Below are positions 23,045-31,207 of a stretch of DNA of 48,207 nt, one piece after another; position 1 is the stretch's first letter, and every line of letters starts with the position of its first letter. The notes beneath the pieces were generated by a model. The model saw only the letters and a program-made list of their open reading frames with translations. It ran no database searches and was not told the DNA's origin. The translations under genes and the position numbers were made by a program. This DNA comes from Streptacidiphilus carbonis (GTDB taxonomy: Bacteria; Actinomycetota; Actinomycetes; Streptomycetales; Streptomycetaceae): NCBI RefSeq assembly GCF_000787775.1, contig NZ_BBPM01000006.1:26430-74636 (forward strand), given 5' to 3'.

Positions 23045-24382
23045 ATGAGCAGCTCCGATCCTGGAACGGCAGGCGCCCGCGACACCACCGAGGGCCACGT
23101 CTACACGATCACCGGTGGTGACTGGGGAGAGGTCGTCTCCGCGGCGGCGAAGGCGGACGACGAGCGGATCATCGTCAACATGGGTCCGCAGCACCCCTCC
23201 ACCCACGGAGTGCTGCGGCTGATCCTGGAGATCGACGGCGAGACGGTGCGCGAGGCCCGCTGCGGCATCGGCTACCTGCACACCGGCATCGAGAAGAACA
23301 TGGAGTGGCGCAACTGGGTCCAGGGCACGACGTTCGTGACCCGGATGGACTACCTGATGCCGCTGTTCAACGAGACGGCCTACTGCCTGGCGGTGGAGCG
23401 GCTGCTGGGCATCACCGACGACGTGCCGGAGCGGGCGAGCGTCATCCGCGTGATGATGATGGAGCTCAACCGGATCTCCTCCCATTTGGTCGCCGTGGCC
23501 GCGGGCGGGATGGAGATCGGCTCCACCACCCTGATGGTCTACGGGTTCCGTGACCGCGAGGTCGTCCTCGACATCTTCGAGCTGGTCACCGGGCTGCGGA
23601 TGAACCACGGCTACGTCCGGCCCGGCGGGCTGGCGCAGGACCTGCCGCCCGGTGCGCTGGAGCAGATCCGCGAGGGCGTGAAGACACTGCGCGGGCGGAT
23701 GCACGAGTACGACAAGCTCGCCAGCGACAACCCGGTCTTCAGGGCCCGGCTGATGGGCGTCGGCTTTCTGAACCTGGCGGGCTGCATGGCGCTGGGCGCG
23801 ACCGGGCCGATCCTGCGGGCCACCGGCCTGCCGCACGACCTGCGCAAGTCGCAGCCGTACTGCGGCTACGAGGGCTACGACTTCGAGGTCGAGACCGCCG
23901 ACTCGTGCGACTCCTACGGGCGGTTCCTGATCCGGCTGCACGAGATGGAGCAGTCGCTGCGGATCGTCGAGCAGTGCCTGGAACAGCTCGGGGGCGGCGG
24001 CGGCGAGGTGATGGTCGCCGACAAGAAGATCGCGTGGCCGGCCCAACTCTCGCTCGGCGCGGACGGGCTCGGCAACTCGCTGGACTACATCCGCAAGATC
24101 ATGGGCGAGTCCATGGAGGCCTTGATCTACCACTTCAAGCTGGTGACCGAGGGCTTCCACGTCCCGGCGGGACAGGCCTACACGGCGGTCGAATCCCCGA
24201 GGGGCGAGCTGGGTGTGCATGTCGTCTCCGACGGCGGCACCCGGCCTTACCGGGTGCACTTCCGCGACCCGAGCTTCACCAATCTGCAGACGGTGGCGGC
24301 GATGTGCGAGGGCGGTCAGGTCGCGGACGTCATCGTCGCGGTGGCCGGCATCGACCCGGTGATGGGCGGCGCGGACCGGTGA
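23045..24382 (+). CDS. nuoD: NADH-quinone oxidoreductase subunit D, stand-alone copy
   Basis: A 445-residue 49-kDa-type subunit of complex [68 protein letters not shown] and the C-terminal DPVMGGADR are all family landmarks, and the length is normal. In complex I this subunit helps form the quinone site. No other nuo gene is present, and the neighbours are a SpoIIE-type phosphatase and a hydrolase. Streptomyces often carry extra single nuo subunits, so this may be an alternative subunit used under particular conditions. ATG 23045 has GGAGG twelve bases upstream. Confidence 0.93.
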   Translation: MSSSDPGTAGARDTTEGHVYTITGGDWGEVVSAAAKADDERIIVNMGPQHPSTHGVLRLILEIDGETVREARCGIGYLHTGIEKNMEWRNWVQGTTFVTRMDYLMPLFNETAYCLAVERLLGITDDVPERASVIRVMMMELNRISSHLVAVAAGGMEIGSTTLMVYGFRDREVVLDIFELVTGLRMNHGYVRPGGLAQDLPPGALEQIREGVKTLRGRMHEYDKLASDNPVFRARLMGVGFLNLAGCMALGATGPILRATGLPHDLRKSQPYCGYEGYDFEVETADSCDSYGRFLIRLHEMEQSLRIVEQCLEQLGGGGGEVMVADKKIAWPAQLSLGADGLGNSLDYIRKIMGESMEALIYHFKLVTEGFHVPAGQAYTAVESPRGELGVHVVSDGGTRPYRVHFRDPSFTNLQTVAAMCEGGQVADVIVAVAGIDPVMGGADR

Positions 24383-24437
24383 GAGCCGTCGCGTGGCCGG
24401 ACCGTGGGCGACGACGCCCGCGGGCCCGGGCATCGGT

Positions 24438-24455
24438 GCGGCGGCTGACCGCCGC
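24438..24455. terminator. Hairpin between convergent nuoD and hydrolase
   Basis: GCGGCGG-CTGA-CCGCCGC, perfect seven-base stem with a four-base loop in the 123-base convergent gap. Confidence 0.5.
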
Positions 24456-24505
24456 TCCCCCGCCGACGTCCAGGGCCGCCTCGAGCGACCGCGGGTGATA
24501 CGCCG

Positions 24506-25453
24506 TCAATTCGGCAGTCCCGCTGGGACGACGAAACCGGCGATCGCGGCAGCGACGGCCTCGGGCTGCTCGTCGGGGATGAAGTGTCCGGCGTCGGGCA
24601 CGACGACTCCGGTGACCTGCTCGGCCCACGGGCTGAGGGAGGCCGCCATGTCCGGGATGGAGCCGTGGCTGCTGGAGATCCCGAGGACGGGCACGGTCAG
24701 CCGCTGCCGCTCGAGTGCCTCGTGGTTCCTGCGGGCCGATTCGGCGGCGTCCCGGTAGTAGGCCAGGAAGGCGCGAAGGCCGCTGCCGGCGGCGACGGCC
24801 GTTGTGTAGTGGTCGATCTCGGCGGCATCGAACGTGTCGGGAGAATGAGCCTTCGCCTTCAGGAACCAGCCGACGTACTCCCCCTCACGGCCGGCAAGCA
24901 GCCTCTCGGGCAGGTCGGGCACCAGGTGGAACGCGAAATGCCAGGTCTTCCAGGCCTGTTCCGGGTCGGTGGGAACCGCCGCCGGGAGGGAGACGCCGGG
25001 AATGCCGGCGTCGAGCAGGACGACCCCGCCCAACCGGTCCTCGTAGGTGAGGGCGAGGGAGAAGGCAACCCAGGCTCCGATGTCGTGGGCGACCAGCCAG
25101 TACGTCGACGCTCCGAGAATCCGCACGGCGGCGTGGACGCGGCGGGCGACCGTGTGCGTGTCGTAGCCGGACTCCGGCCGCTCGGAGTGGCCCTGCCCTG
25201 GCAGGTCGATCGCGATGACCCGGAACCGCTCGGCGAGGAGGGGCATCACCTTGCGCCAGGCCCACCAGGTCTGCGGGAATCCCGCGAGCAGGACGACGAC
25301 CGGGCCGGCGGGGCGGCCGCCTTCGACGGCATGGAGGCGGACGCCGTCCGCATCGACCCATCGGTGGGTGAATCCCGCCAGGTCGTACAGGGGAACGTCG
25401 CGGACTGGGTTGCCCTCGAAGCCGTACTGGGCACGGGTCGCGGTGTCGGCCAC
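24506..25453 (-). CDS. Alpha/beta hydrolase, epoxide-hydrolase-like
   Basis: A 315-residue cytosolic hydrolase. The oxyanion loop is LLAGFPQTWWAWRKVM. DLPGQGHSERPESGYD precedes the nucleophile elbow VAHDIGAWVAF, where aspartate occupies the nucleophile position as in epoxide hydrolases. The catalytic histidine is in DAGHFIPDEQPE. The cap region (WHFAFHLVPDLPERLLAGRE) fits fluoroacetate dehalogenase/epoxide hydrolase relatives. GTG 25453 has GGAGG six bases upstream and is preferred over ATG 25459, which abuts the ribosome site. Its leader holds three copies of CATACGTG. A divergent TetR gene and palindrome lie upstream. Confidence 0.85.
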   Translation of the reverse strand: MADTATRAQYGFEGNPVRDVPLYDLAGFTHRWVDADGVRLHAVEGGRPAGPVVVLLAGFPQTWWAWRKVMPLLAERFRVIAIDLPGQGHSERPESGYDTHTVARRVHAAVRILGASTYWLVAHDIGAWVAFSLALTYEDRLGGVVLLDAGIPGVSLPAAVPTDPEQAWKTWHFAFHLVPDLPERLLAGREGEYVGWFLKAKAHSPDTFDAAEIDHYTTAVAAGSGLRAFLAYYRDAAESARRNHEALERQRLTVPVLGISSSHGSIPDMAASLSPWAEQVTGVVVPDAGHFIPDEQPEAVAAAIAGFVVPAGLPN

Positions 25454-25463
25454 GGTCATCCTC

Positions 25464-25487
25464 CATACGTGCATACGTGCATACGTG
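25464..25487. repeat. Three tandem copies of CATACGTG
   Basis: Perfect 8-bp repeat in the untranslated leader or promoter of the hydrolase, directly upstream of its ribosome site. It may be an operator array or a slippage-prone tract. Confidence 0.7.
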
Positions 25488-25548
25488 TCAGCTGTCCTGG
25501 TTCGGAGCACGGGCCGGCCGTGATCACGGGTCGAACGCTAGCACATCT

Positions 25549-25564
25549 TGAACTGATCAGTTCA
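25549..25564. promoter_or_regulatory. TetR operator, perfect 16-bp palindrome
   Basis: TGAACTGATCAGTTCA is its own reverse complement. It lies 56 bases before the TetR start, next to a likely -10 (GGATAGAGT), and between the divergent hydrolase and TetR genes. Autoregulation and control of the hydrolase are likely. Confidence 0.7.
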
Positions 25565-25619
25565 GGATAGAGTGGAGTCACCAGCCCGACAGATCGACAC
25601 GGCGGCGAGGAAGTGCCAC

Positions 25620-26210
25620 ATGGCAGGCAAGAAGCAGTTCGACATGGATACGGCGCTCGACGCCGCGATGGTCCAGTTCTGGCGCTCCGGGTACGCCGAC
25701 ACCTCGGTGGACGACCTGTCCCGGGCCACCGGCCTGAACCGGAGCTCCATCTACTCCTCGCTCGGGGACAAGGACACGCTCTTCCTGCGCTGCCTGGACC
25801 GCTACGCCGCGCGCTACGGCGAGAAGTACGACGCCGCCCTGTCGTGCGCAGCCTCGGAGCCTCTTGCAGCAGTCCGCGCGTTCTTCGACGTCACCCTGGA
25901 GCGCATCGCCGATCCCGAACTGCCGGACGGATGCCTGATCGCCCAGTCGGCCATGGCGATTCCGGTGCTGAGCCCTGCCGTCGCCGCGCGCGCGAGGGAG
26001 TCGCTGGGCTTCCAACTCTCGCGCCTGCGCACCGCGCTGAGGGCCGGCCCACTGAGCGACCAGGACGCCGAGGCCTTCGCTGTGCACATGGCCGGGGTGA
26101 ACCAGTGTCTCGCCGTCATGAGCAGGGCTGGTGCGAGCCCGGCACAACTCCTGGACATCGTCGGCGTGACCGTTGGCGCGCTCACGCAGGCATTGCCCGG
26201 ACGGGAGTAG
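25620..26210 (+). CDS. TetR/AcrR-family repressor
   Basis: A 196-residue regulator with the N-terminal HTH (MDTALDAAMVQFWRSGYADT, VDDLSRATGLNRSSIYSSLG, DKDTLFLRCLDRY) and an all-helical ligand domain with cysteines in GCLIAQSAM and VNQCLAV. It resembles the group that controls neighbouring hydrolases or efflux genes. ATG 25620 has GAGGAAG seven bases upstream. The perfect palindrome at 25549 is the probable operator shared with the divergent hydrolase. Confidence 0.9.
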   Translation: MAGKKQFDMDTALDAAMVQFWRSGYADTSVDDLSRATGLNRSSIYSSLGDKDTLFLRCLDRYAARYGEKYDAALSCAASEPLAAVRAFFDVTLERIADPELPDGCLIAQSAMAIPVLSPAVAARARESLGFQLSRLRTALRAGPLSDQDAEAFAVHMAGVNQCLAVMSRAGASPAQLLDIVGVTVGALTQALPGRE

Positions 26211-26354
26211 AGAGCTCGGCGTACTGTCGCAGGCCCTGGCACAAATCGTGCCGTGACGAATGTTCTCACCAGGAATCGACCTCGCGCCTGCCCGACTGCC
26301 GCAAAGGCCACTCATAGACTCTGGTTGTCAGGAGCACAGCTACATGGGGGCGTC

Positions 26355-28715
26355 GTGGGTGAGCAGCGGGGCGAGATGCCGGACCCGGGCGCAGCCACCG
26401 ATCTGGCCGAGTTCGTCGGTCTGTTGGGTGAACTGCGCGCGTGGGCGGGAATGCCCTCCTACCGCGTGTTGGCGAAGCGTGTCGGGCTGAGGATGCGACC
26501 ACCACGTGCCGTCTCCGCATCCACAGTCGTGGACGCGTTCAAGGACGGACGACGGCGCCTCGATCTGGACCTCGTGCTGGCCATCGTCCGGGCGCTGGGC
26601 GTGGACGAGGCCGCGGTGGCGGACTGGCGCACCTCCTGCGTCAGGGTGCACCGTGACGCCAGGAGCATCCCTGCGGAGGCAGAGGGACAGCCGGTCGAGG
26701 GGGAACCCCCGGCAGAGTTGTCCGCAGATCTGACCGATTTCACCGGCCGCGTCGACGAGGCCGAGCAGTTGGTGGCCATTCTCAGGACGACCACGTCCGG
26801 GGCGGCGGCGCCGGTGGTGCTCTCGGCGATCAGCGGCGCCGGCGGGATGGGCAAGACATCGCTGGCCGTTCACGTGGCCCACCGCGTGCTCGACCTGTTT
26901 CCCGACGGACAACTGCAGGTCGACCTGCACGGCACCGACGCGGAACCGTCCGCCCCCCATGACGTCCTCGCCCGATTCCTTCGAGCACTGGGCGCCGCGC
27001 CGGCTCGAATCCCCCTCGATCCCGAGGAGCGGGCGGCCAGGTACCGCAGCCTGCTCGCCCAGCGGCGGGTGCTCGTCGTCCTGGACAACGCCAAGGACGC
27101 GGCACAGGTGCGCCCGCTGCTTCCGGGCACAGGAAGCAGCCGGATTCTGATCACCAGTCGAAGCAGGCTCCCGGGTCTGGACGGCGTCCACCGGATCTCG
27201 GTCGGCATCCTCGGTCCTGACGACTCGTTGGAGCTGCTCACCCGCATCGTGGACGACCATGTCGTGGCCGCGGAACCGGATGCGGTGCAGGCGCTCCTGG
27301 AGATCTGCTCAGGTCTGCCGCTGGCGATCAGGATCGCCGCGAGTCGCCTCGCGGCAGGACTCCACGGCAGCGTCCGGGAACTGACCCGACGACTGGCCGA
27401 CGAGCGGTCGCGTCTGGACGAGCTCACGGTCGAGGACCGAGCGATCCGGACGACCTTCGCGGTCAGCTACCAGGAGTTGGCCCGCCACCAGGCGCGGGCG
27501 TTCCGGCTGCTGGCGGTCAGCGAATGCCCGTCGGTGACGGTCCCGGCCGCGTCCGCGCTGCTCGCTTTGCCGAGGGATGTCACGCAGCGACTCCTTGACG
27601 CGTTGGCCGGCATCCATCTCCTGCAGTCCCCGACGCCGGGCCGCTACGAGTTCCACGACCTGCTGCGGCTCTTCGCTGCTGAGCGCGCGGGCGCGGAGGA
27701 GCCGGGCGAGGAGCGGGCGGCGGCGGTCCACCGCCTGCTCGGCTGGTACCTTGCGGCAGCGACCGCAGCCAGCCTGGCACTGAACCCCTCAGCGCAGTTG
27801 CCGCCCGGTGACCCGGCAGGGACTCCGGGCGGGGACCAGGCGGCGGCGGCCGACCTCGTCCCCGTCTTCGACACGGCCGAGGCTGCGCTGGAGTGGTACG
27901 AGGCCGAGCGGGCCAACCTGGTCGTCGCCGTCCGCCAGGCAGCAGAGGGCGGCTTCCACTCCCTCGCCTGGCGCCTCACCAAAACCCTGTGGGCCTTCTT
28001 CAACCTGCGCAAGTACTGGGACGACTGGGAGCAGACCGCCCATCTCGGGCTGGCGGCCGCACGGGAGGGAGCCGACTTGGAGGGCGAGGCCGCCGTCCTC
28101 GACTACCTGAGCGTCCTGACGCACGATCTGAACCGGTTCCACGACATGGAGACCCACTGCCTCGCGGCGCTTGAGATCCAGCGCCGCCGGGGCGATCAGC
28201 GGGGGGTCGGCACCGCGCTCGGCAACCTCAGCGTGGCCTATCGCAAGCTCGGCCGCTTCGACGACGCCCACCGGATCCAGCTCCAGTTGCTGACGCTCTT
28301 CACGGATCTCGGCGACACCTACAGCGAGGGTGTGATCCGGCACAACATGGTGCGCACCCTCCAGGACCTGCACCGGCCCGCCGAGGCGCTGGAGCAGTGC
28401 CTGCGGTCGCTGGCCGTCTTCCGCGCGCTGGGCAACACCTACGCCCAGGGCGGGGCCCTCAACACCGCCGCCCTGACCTGTCTCCTGCTCGGCGAGCACC
28501 AGCGGGCGCTCGACTACGCGACCCAGGCCCTGGCGATCCGCGCCGCCACGAACGACCAGCACGGACAAGCCCGCTCCCTGGACGCGCTCGGGCAGATCCT
28601 CAGCGAGCTCGGCCGGGAGGAGGAAGCCCGTAGCCACTGGGCACAGAGCCTTCGCCTCTTCACCGAGCTGAACGACCCGTACGCGCCCACGCTGAGGGCG
28701 CGCCTCGGCGAGTGA
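26355..28715 (+). CDS. NB-ARC/TPR regulator with N-terminal XRE-like domain
   Basis: A 786-residue AfsR-like STAND protein without a BTAD domain. The N-terminal 90 residues (LAEFVGLLGELRAWAGMPSY, RVLAKRVGLRMRPPRAV, DAFKDGRRRLDLDLVLAIVR) form an HTH-like domain. The NB-ARC ATPase has P-loop SGAGGMGKTSLA (about 162-172), LVVLDNAKDAAQ and CSGLPLAIRIAA. TPRs occupy about 560-780 (ALGNLSVAYRKLGRFDDAHR, GALNTAALTCLLLGEHQRA). It would act as an ATP-switched transcription regulator. The start is uncertain: GTG 26355 is in frame, but the best ribosome site (AGGAG) favours an out-of-frame ATG at 26344. A truncated paralogue lies at 42913. Confidence 0.85.
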   Translation: MGEQRGEMPDPGAATDLAEFVGLLGELRAWAGMPSYRVLAKRVGLRMRPPRAVSASTVVDAFKDGRRRLDLDLVLAIVRALGVDEAAVADWRTSCVRVHRDARSIPAEAEGQPVEGEPPAELSADLTDFTGRVDEAEQLVAILRTTTSGAAAPVVLSAISGAGGMGKTSLAVHVAHRVLDLFPDGQLQVDLHGTDAEPSAPHDVLARFLRALGAAPARIPLDPEERAARYRSLLAQRRVLVVLDNAKDAAQVRPLLPGTGSSRILITSRSRLPGLDGVHRISVGILGPDDSLELLTRIVDDHVVAAEPDAVQALLEICSGLPLAIRIAASRLAAGLHGSVRELTRRLADERSRLDELTVEDRAIRTTFAVSYQELARHQARAFRLLAVSECPSVTVPAASALLALPRDVTQRLLDALAGIHLLQSPTPGRYEFHDLLRLFAAERAGAEEPGEERAAAVHRLLGWYLAAATAASLALNPSAQLPPGDPAGTPGGDQAAAADLVPVFDTAEAALEWYEAERANLVVAVRQAAEGGFHSLAWRLTKTLWAFFNLRKYWDDWEQTAHLGLAAAREGADLEGEAAVLDYLSVLTHDLNRFHDMETHCLAALEIQRRRGDQRGVGTALGNLSVAYRKLGRFDDAHRIQLQLLTLFTDLGDTYSEGVIRHNMVRTLQDLHRPAEALEQCLRSLAVFRALGNTYAQGGALNTAALTCLLLGEHQRALDYATQALAIRAATNDQHGQARSLDALGQILSELGREEEARSHWAQSLRLFTELNDPYAPTLRARLGE

Positions 28716-28782
28716 CCGAACTGCGGCGCGGGGGGCGCCGGCAGCGTCCGGATCGGCAGCCCTCGCGGGAACTCATTGGCGA

Positions 28783-28893
28783 ATGGCAGCGGGCATTGCT
28801 AATCTGCCGGAGGCCGTGCGAGAGAACGAGGAGGTGGTACCCGTGAACGTTTTGACATGGGTGCTCTCCTCCGGGGTCATGGTCGGGCGATAG
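28783..28893 (+). CDS. Candidate 36-residue peptide, internal start at 28843 with strong ribosome site
   Basis: An unrecognised short frame between the NB-ARC regulator and a hydrolase. From ATG 28783 it encodes MAAGIANLPEAVRENEEVVP followed by VNVLTWVLSSGVMVGR. An excellent AGGAGGTGG lies inside it, a few bases before a GTG at 28843, so the 16-residue hydrophobic tail may be the translated product. It could be a small membrane or signal peptide, or a leader controlling the hydrolase at 28939. A weak inverted repeat (28900-28926) follows. There is no evidence of expression. Confidence 0.35.
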   Translation: MAAGIANLPEAVRENEEVVPVNVLTWVLSSGVMVGR

Positions 28894-28938
28894 GCCGTCC
28901 GGGAGCGCCGTTCACTAGCACTCCCGAAAGGCACGACC

Positions 28939-29679
28939 ATGCACGTCACTTCTGAGCAGCGCCTCGACGACGGCGTCATCGAGCGCACATTCACCCTCGG
29001 CGAGATCCCCGGCATCCTGTGGACGCCCGGATCGGCAACCGCATCCGCCCCGGCGCCGCTGATCCTGCTCGGCCTCCCACCGCTGGGGCTGCGCGCGATG
29101 TACCCCCGACTGGTGGGGCGGGCCCGGCAGGCCACGGCGGACGGCTTCGCTGCGGCCACCATCGAGCTTCCCGGCAGCGGCGACCGGCCCCGCTGGGCCG
29201 CCGTCGACCAGGCCCGCGCAGACCTGCGCCGGGCCATGCAGGCCGGCGAGCCGATCAGCGACGAGATCATCGACGCCCTCACCCTCCCGCTGGTCGAAAA
29301 GGCGGTCCCCGAATGGCAGGCCGCCCTGGACGCCCTGCTCTCGCTGCCCGAGATCGGCGGACCCGTCGGCTACTCGGGAGGAATCATCTCCATCGGCATC
29401 CGGCTGGCGCGGGTCGAGCCGCGGATCAAGGCCGCCGGGCTCTTCGCCGGGAGCCTCGTGCCCCGCTCCATCGTCGAGGAGGCCCGGCAGGTCACCATTC
29501 CGCTGCACGTCCTGCTGCAGTGGGACGACGAAGGCAACGACCGGCAGGCGGCCCTGGACCTGTTCGACGCCTTCGGCTCCAAGGAGAAGACCCTGGAGGC
29601 CAACATGGGGGGCCACACCGGCGTCCCGCAGTTCGCGGGGGGCACCGCGGCCAGGTTCTTCAGCCGGCATCTGGGCTAG
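28939..29679 (+). CDS. Alpha/beta hydrolase family protein
   Basis: A 246-residue cytosolic protein. It has the strand PLILLGLPPLGLRAMYPRL, the nucleophile elbow PVGYSGGIISIG with serine, the strand PLHVLLQWDDEGND carrying the acid, and the histidine in GGHTGVPQF. This combination is typical of short serine alpha/beta hydrolases; the substrate is unknown. ATG 28939 has GAAAGG eight bases upstream. It lies 223 bases after the NB-ARC regulator, with the short peptide frame in between. Confidence 0.82.
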   Translation: MHVTSEQRLDDGVIERTFTLGEIPGILWTPGSATASAPAPLILLGLPPLGLRAMYPRLVGRARQATADGFAAATIELPGSGDRPRWAAVDQARADLRRAMQAGEPISDEIIDALTLPLVEKAVPEWQAALDALLSLPEIGGPVGYSGGIISIGIRLARVEPRIKAAGLFAGSLVPRSIVEEARQVTIPLHVLLQWDDEGNDRQAALDLFDAFGSKEKTLEANMGGHTGVPQFAGGTAARFFSRHLG

Positions 29680-29694
29680 CCCCCGCCCCCTCCC

Positions 29695-29935
29695 TCAAGC
29701 CGGCAGCAGACTGGAACCCGCGTCGGAGGCAGCCCAGGACACCGGGCCGCCTCCGGCCACGGCTCGGGCGAGCCGTAGCCGGAGGAAGGTGTTGGGCGGG
29801 TCGGTGGTGACGCAGCGGGTGGAGGGCATCTCGGCGGCCCAGAACATGTAGCCGAGGCAGTGCGGTGCCGGGCGGTGCGGTCGTGACGCGGTGGTCGCGC
29901 AGGGGCCGCCTTTCCAGCCGTGGTCCCGGCAAGGT
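29695..29935 (-). pseudogene. Coding-like C-terminal remnant, unknown family
   Basis: A minus-strand frame with strong G/C third positions but no start of its own ends at TGA 29697-29695. It encodes CRDHGWKGGPC, then LGYMFWAAEMPSTRCVTTDP and PNTFLRLRLARAVAGGGPVS before a short tail. Codon composition says it was protein-coding. Upstream it runs into the BlaI operator region, so its N-terminus is missing. I cannot name the family. Confidence 0.4.
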
Positions 29936-29951
29936 CTACATTGTGTAGTAG
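29936..29951. promoter_or_regulatory. BlaI-type operator, copy 1
   Basis: On the minus strand CTACTACACAATGTAG, with the TACA/TGTA dyad typical of BlaI/MecI/CopY operators. It lies about 140 bases upstream of the BlaI-family gene. A near-identical sequence occurs at 35872. Confidence 0.6.
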
Positions 29952-30088
29952 CTTGTGTGGTCGGCCCGACCTGACCGGAGCGCCGACACGCACAGCTGAA
30001 GCACTGCCCATGCCCTGCCGCGCAGGCGCGCGCTAATCTCTGGGGCGGCCGCAGCAGCCGAACAGGAACACGACGGGAATGGGGAGCG

Positions 30089-30469
30089 ATGAGCGATCCG
30101 GTGCGCGGCGGCGGCCGGCGGGCTGCCGGTGAGCTGGAGGGCGACGTGCTCGGCGTGCTGTGGGCCGCTTCCGGTGCTCTGACGGCGGCTCAGGTCAACG
30201 AGGCCCTGCCCGGGGACCTGGCCTACACGACCGTCATGACGATCCTGGCCAGGCTGTACGACAAGGGCATGCTCACGCGTCAGCGGGTGGGCCGCGGGTA
30301 CGCCTACACCCCGGTGCGCGACGAGGCGGAGCACACCGCCGAGCAGATGGTCTCGCTGCTGGAGCACGGCTCGGACCGCGAAGCCGTGCTGGCCCGCTTC
30401 GTCTCGGACCTCTCGCGGCAGGACGAGCAGCTGCTCCAGCAGCTGCTGCGCGGGGACCAGGAGCAGTAA
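30089..30469 (+). CDS. BlaI/MecI/CopY-family transcriptional repressor
   Basis: A 126-residue winged-helix repressor: GELEGDVLGVLWAASGALTA, VNEALPGDLAYTTVMTILAR, LYDKGMLTRQRVGRGYAYTP, then a C-terminal dimerisation helix (EQMVSLLEHGSDREAVLARF). Classic partners are a membrane metalloprotease that cleaves the repressor, or a copper exporter. Neither is adjacent; instead a broken MFS gene follows immediately. Operator-like dyads at 29936 and 35872 suggest autoregulation and control of the PAP2/CDF pair 5 kb away. ATG 30089 has GGGGAG upstream. Confidence 0.88.
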   Translation: MSDPVRGGGRRAAGELEGDVLGVLWAASGALTAAQVNEALPGDLAYTTVMTILARLYDKGMLTRQRVGRGYAYTPVRDEAEHTAEQMVSLLEHGSDREAVLARFVSDLSRQDEQLLQQLLRGDQEQ

Positions 30470-30979
30470 CCCGGTACGCGTCAGCTGTCCGGGATCGGCG
30501 CCGGTCTGGGTACCGTGGCCACCGGCGCCGTGGTCTCCCTGCTGGCCCTGACCGCCGCCCTCGCGCAGCCCAGGGCCGGCCGCGCCCTGGACGGCGGACG
30601 GATCACCACCGCCTCGGGACTGCGCGCCGGGCTGCTGCTGACCGGCGCGGGGCTGGCTGCCGCCATGCTCCCCGGGCTGCTCGGCCTGCTGCCGGCCGCC
30701 GTGCTGATCGGTGCGGGCACCGGCCTGATCACCCCGCTCGGCTTCGCCGCCCTGGCCGCAGCCACCGCACCCGAACGGATCGGGCAGACCATGGGCGCGG
30801 CCGAGTTGGGCCGCGAACTGGGCGATGCCGGAGGGCCGCTGCTGGTGGCCGGTGTCGCCGCCGTCACCACGCTGACCGGCGGCTTCGCGGCTCTGGCAGC
30901 GCTGACCGCTGTCGCCTCCGTCACGATCACCCGCCGCGGCCACAGCACCGACGAGCACGGCGACCCAGCCGGAACCTGA
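30470..30979 (+). pseudogene. MFS transporter remnant lacking its N-terminal half
   Basis: An open frame begins directly after the BlaI stop, without a start codon or ribosome site. It encodes about 170 residues of membrane protein: QLSGIGAGLGTVATGAVVSL, LRAGLLLTGAGLAAAMLPGL, AAVLIGAGTGLITPLGFAAL, and AELGRELGDAGGPLLVAGVA. These match the last four or five helices of a drug-type MFS transporter. GTG 30515 could start a shorter product, but the missing helices make it non-functional as a transporter. The fragment suggests that the BlaI repressor once controlled an efflux pump. Confidence 0.65.
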
Positions 30980-31078
30980 CCCGGCCGGCCATGTCGAGCG
31001 CAGCACGCTGGTGCTGATGCGGCCGACGGCCGGCACGGTCGCCGCGGCAACGACCGGCCGTGCTGCACCGGGCCACCC

Positions 31079-31096
31079 GTCTACGGGCGTGTAGAC
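31079..31096. promoter_or_regulatory. Inverted repeat upstream of the iron ABC operon
   Basis: GTCTAC-GGGCGT-GTAGAC, perfect six-base arms, just upstream of the iron box and the TTGACT -35-like hexamer. The GTAG half resembles the BlaI-type sites, so this could be a third, weaker one, or an activator site. Confidence 0.35.
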
Positions 31097-31114
31097 AGCA
31101 CTGCCTCCCTTGAC

Positions 31115-31133
31115 TAAGGTATGCCTAAGCTAA
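31115..31133. promoter_or_regulatory. Iron box (DmdR/IdeR-type)
   Basis: On the minus strand this reads TTAGCTTAGGCATACCTTA, matching the usual actinobacterial iron box (TTAGGTTAGGCTAACCTAA) at 15 of 19 positions by eye. It overlaps the promoter (TTGACT at 31110-31115) of the ferric transporter operon. Repression under iron sufficiency is expected. Confidence 0.65.
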
Positions 31134-31207
31134 GCGGCGGCAGTAGTGCGCCCCCGTCCCCTGCAGCCCCCTGCTCGGCCCGAGCACCCCACAGCGAAGG
31201 ATCTTCC

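Noticed and set aside
26344-26487. ATG 26344 as the NB-ARC regulator start because of its better ribosome site
   Set aside because: It is out of frame with the conserved protein, so it would produce an unrelated short product.
28900-28926. CGGGAG...CTCCCG as a terminator before the hydrolase
   Set aside because: The six-base arms are separated by a 15-base loop, which is too weak to call confidently.
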